Source: a virus. From it: a stretch of DNA of 21,497 nucleotides. The notes beneath the pieces were generated by a model, which saw only the letters and a program-made list of their open reading frames with translations, did not search any database and had not been told where the DNA came from. This document shows positions 20,045 through 21,497 of this stretch, piece after piece (the stretch's first letter is position 1; each line of letters opens with the position of its first letter). A program made the position numbers and the translations under genes. The stretch spans positions 1 through 21,497 of the IMG/VR virus record IMGVR_UViG_3300027621_000607; one strand, given 5' to 3'.

Positions 20045-20101
20045 TTGAAGCGTCCCCACAAGAAGGAGTGCAAGCAACCTGTGGGGACTAATCTTCAATG
20101 G
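20042..20101 (+). ncRNA. Structured trailer hairpin that pairs with the tRNA CCA end
   Basis: Two perfect 9-bp helices stack: CCATTGAAG (20042-20050) with CTTCAATGG (20093-20101), and GTCCCCACA (20052-20060) with TGTGGGGAC (20080-20088), separated by a 1x4 internal loop. The 19-base terminal loop contains AAGGAG and TGC-AA-GCA. No U tract follows, so it is not a standard terminator. It could block transcripts from decay or set the tRNA 3' end, or be a small RNA. Confidence 0.6.
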
Positions 20102-20190
20102 CCTAACAACGGGCACAAACGAACACAACAAACCCTGCACTCACCACATCAACTTAAAACACTATGAGCGATAATTTATTTTTAGCAAGC
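20102..20190. other. Short gap between convergent operons
   Basis: After the trailer hairpin an A/C-rich stretch (ACGAACACAACAAACC and similar) leads to the stop of the spanin-like gene. I see no terminator with a U tract on either strand, and no gene. Confidence 0.5.
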
Positions 20191-20889
20191 CTACTTCTTT
20201 TCTGCGTCATCGGGAGCCTTACGTGTTGCCTTATAAATTATATAGGCGAGGTCCAAAACAAAAAATACTCCAAGAGAGATGACGATGTATTGCCAGATAG
20301 GACTGTCAAGAACCCACGCAGAGGATACGCAGAGGACACCAGCAACGCAAAATATCATACCAGAAAGTTTTTTGGTGGTAAATGCTATCGCTATTACTCC
20401 AATCATTATCATCCCCAGACCAAGACTTGTAATTTTGGAGATAGCATTATCTTTTATAGCCCTTTCAGCAATCGCATCAGAATTGGCTTTAGCAAGTTTG
20501 GCTTCAGTCAATTCCGCACTCATAGCCTCAACAGCATCCCACGCAAGACTGGTTTCATTATCTATTTTTACAGCAAGGTCTTTGTCTTTGGTGGCGGCTA
20601 CGGAGTCATTCTTCGCAATGGTAGTTCTATATTCAATGACTTTTACAACACTAGGTGGCTTAATGCCAGAGAGTCTGGTAATTTGAGCGTCGAGAAGAAT
20701 CCAAGAGACTGACTTGTTGTCAGTTACTTCAGAGATTGCAGTAAGAGCACTGGCGGCATCAGAAGCAATTATTTCAATCTTTTCGACATACTTAAATACC
20801 TCTGTATTTTCTTTGATTACAGGTGCAGCAACAGGCCCAGTAGCACAGCCAGCAAGGAAAAGAGTCAAGAATAGGCAAAAAAGTTTCAT
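20191..20889 (-). CDS. Spanin-like lipoprotein with three C-terminal membrane segments
   Basis: The 232-aa protein starts with a lipoprotein signal (MKLFCLFLTLFLAGC) and a lipobox LAGC at Cys15. A long helical region (about 25-150, Ala/Glu/Lys-rich) follows, then three hydrophobic segments at about 155-171, 174-194 and 200-219, and a charged tail. A lipoprotein at one end and a membrane anchor at the other is the design of unimolecular spanins, which join inner and outer membranes at lysis. Three segments are more than the single one usual for that class, so a combined holin/spanin role is possible. The start overlaps the lysozyme stop by four bases. Confidence 0.75.
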   Translation of the reverse strand: MKLFCLFLTLFLAGCATGPVAAPVIKENTEVFKYVEKIEIIASDAASALTAISEVTDNKSVSWILLDAQITRLSGIKPPSVVKVIEYRTTIAKNDSVAATKDKDLAVKIDNETSLAWDAVEAMSAELTEAKLAKANSDAIAERAIKDNAISKITSLGLGMIMIGVIAIAFTTKKLSGMIFCVAGVLCVSSAWVLDSPIWQYIVISLGVFFVLDLAYIIYKATRKAPDDAEKK

Positions 20890-21497
20890 TTCTTTCTTTT
20901 GTTTTGAGTTAACATTATGTAATCCCTTTTTCTTCTAGACTCCAAAAGGGGGTTTTTAGGCTTTCCATCTTTACCATGCGACCAAGTTCTTACATTTTCA
21001 GCAATAGCACCCCAGTCCCCCTTTGACATCTGTTTAAAAAGATTTGAAGGAGAGGTTTCTTGAGCATAGCCATTTCCTACGTTATGAAGAAATGATACGA
21101 GTGCTGCTTTTTGTTTGATACTTCCAGTAGACCAAAGTTTTGGGAATCGTTCAATAAAATCAGAATCCATTTTCATGTGGTCTTTTTGATATCTTGCTCT
21201 GTCTTTTTCTCTGTTTGTAACAACTGTGTCAAATTGGTCTGCTCTCCATAAGTTGCCATCTTCGTCTTTGGTATAACCAGTGCCAGCAGTAAGAACTCCT
21301 ACTTTACCTTTAATTTCTTTATATTTACCATTATATTTTTTATCTGCCCAATCTGCTGGGACAACTGCAGCAGTATCAAGATACACCCTATCAACCATAC
21401 CCTCACTCTTTGAGTTGTAATCATAGCCTTCTTTCATCCAATCAAGTGCGTCAGCACCATTAATTCGACCAGTCTTACCTCCATAATAAATCTTTTT
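20886..21497 (-). CDS. GH24 (T4-type) lysozyme, open at the right edge
   Basis: The first ATG is at 21437 (183 aa to the stop), but the frame is open to the window edge (a further 20 codons, ending in GADALDW before the ATG), so the true start may lie outside. The catalytic pattern of T4 lysozyme is clear: SEGMVDRVYLD with Glu12 and Asp21, nine residues apart as in T4, then GVLTAGTGYT carrying the third catalytic position. The C-terminal half (KAALVSFLHNVGNG, then SNLFKQMSKGDW and SRRKRD) also fits. It cleaves the glycan strands of peptidoglycan at lysis. It precedes the spanin-like gene in the same operon. A tail-associated lysozyme domain is an alternative. Confidence 0.88.
   Translation of the reverse strand, partial: KKIYYGGKTGRINGADALDWMKEGYDYNSKSEGMVDRVYLDTAAVVPADWADKKYNGKYKEIKGKVGVLTAGTGYTKDEDGNLWRADQFDTVVTNREKDRARYQKDHMKMDSDFIERFPKLWSTGSIKQKAALVSFLHNVGNGYAQETSPSNLFKQMSKGDWGAIAENVRTWSHGKDGKPKNPLLESRRKRDYIMLTQNKRKK

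Noticed and set aside
20164-20712. 182-aa plus-strand frame (MSDNLFLASLLL...) and another of 135 aa at 20279-20686
   Set aside because: Both lie opposite the spanin-like lipoprotein, which has a signal sequence, lipobox, membrane segments and an overlap with the lysozyme. The plus frames show no domain beyond a hydrophobic start.

Overview
The window is part of a tailed double-stranded DNA bacteriophage genome (Caudoviricetes-like). It carries a terminase large subunit, the start of a portal-like gene, a RusA resolvase, a RecE-like exonuclease, an ERF-type annealing protein, an initiator plus helicase-loader pair, two tRNA genes and a lysozyme/spanin-like lysis pair. No integrase, repressor or chromosomal gene is visible. 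The host cannot be named. Most start codons have no Shine-Dalgarno (SD) sequence and are preceded by A-rich leaders, as is common in Bacteroidota and their phages, so that is a possible host group. A short block near 5.3-6.2 kb is an exception and has strong purine-rich SD sequences.

Layout. (1) Positions 1-5021, minus strand: packaging/virion operon read right to left (142-aa protein, 89-aa protein, two small ORFs of 53 and 34 aa, a 706-aa Ala/Glu/Lys-rich protein, TerL, portal N-terminus running off the left edge). (2) 5022-5597: a divergent, gene-poor control region with homopolymer runs, short direct repeats, palindromes and SD-preceded mini-ORFs. (3) 5598-6967, plus: four small unknown genes separated by hairpins with U-rich tails and closed by a strong terminator. 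(4) 6968-7442: noncoding repeat region with an unusual density of TTGACA boxes and GCATTAG-type direct repeats. (5) 7443-11107, minus: operon of a small membrane protein, a class II glutamine amidotransferase, a putative amidoligase and an unknown 201-aa protein, with a promoter candidate in front and a terminator behind. (6) 11108-11389: noncoding, with a long inverted repeat. (7) 11390-14335, minus: eight tightly packed small genes, led by a possible small terminase/HTH protein and including an Api92-like protein, ended by a terminator. (8) 14310-20044, plus: recombination/replication operon (RusA, RecE-like nuclease, lambda O-like initiator with internal iterons, DnaC-like loader, ERF annealing protein), then tRNA-Arg(UCU), small genes, a metallophosphoesterase, two HTH proteins and tRNA-Thr(UGU) with a structured trailer. 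(9) 20191-21497, minus: spanin-like lipoprotein and GH24 lysozyme, open at the right edge.

How it fits together. The plus-strand right arm looks like a self-contained replication and recombination module: an initiator that probably binds iterons inside its own gene next to an A/T-rich stretch, a helicase loader, an exonuclease/annealase pair and a junction resolvase. The most unusual part is the amidotransferase-amidoligase operon. It could release ammonia from glutamine and build amide bonds on an unknown peptide, protein, wall or small-molecule target. Neither enzyme belongs to routine phage replication, packaging or lysis.
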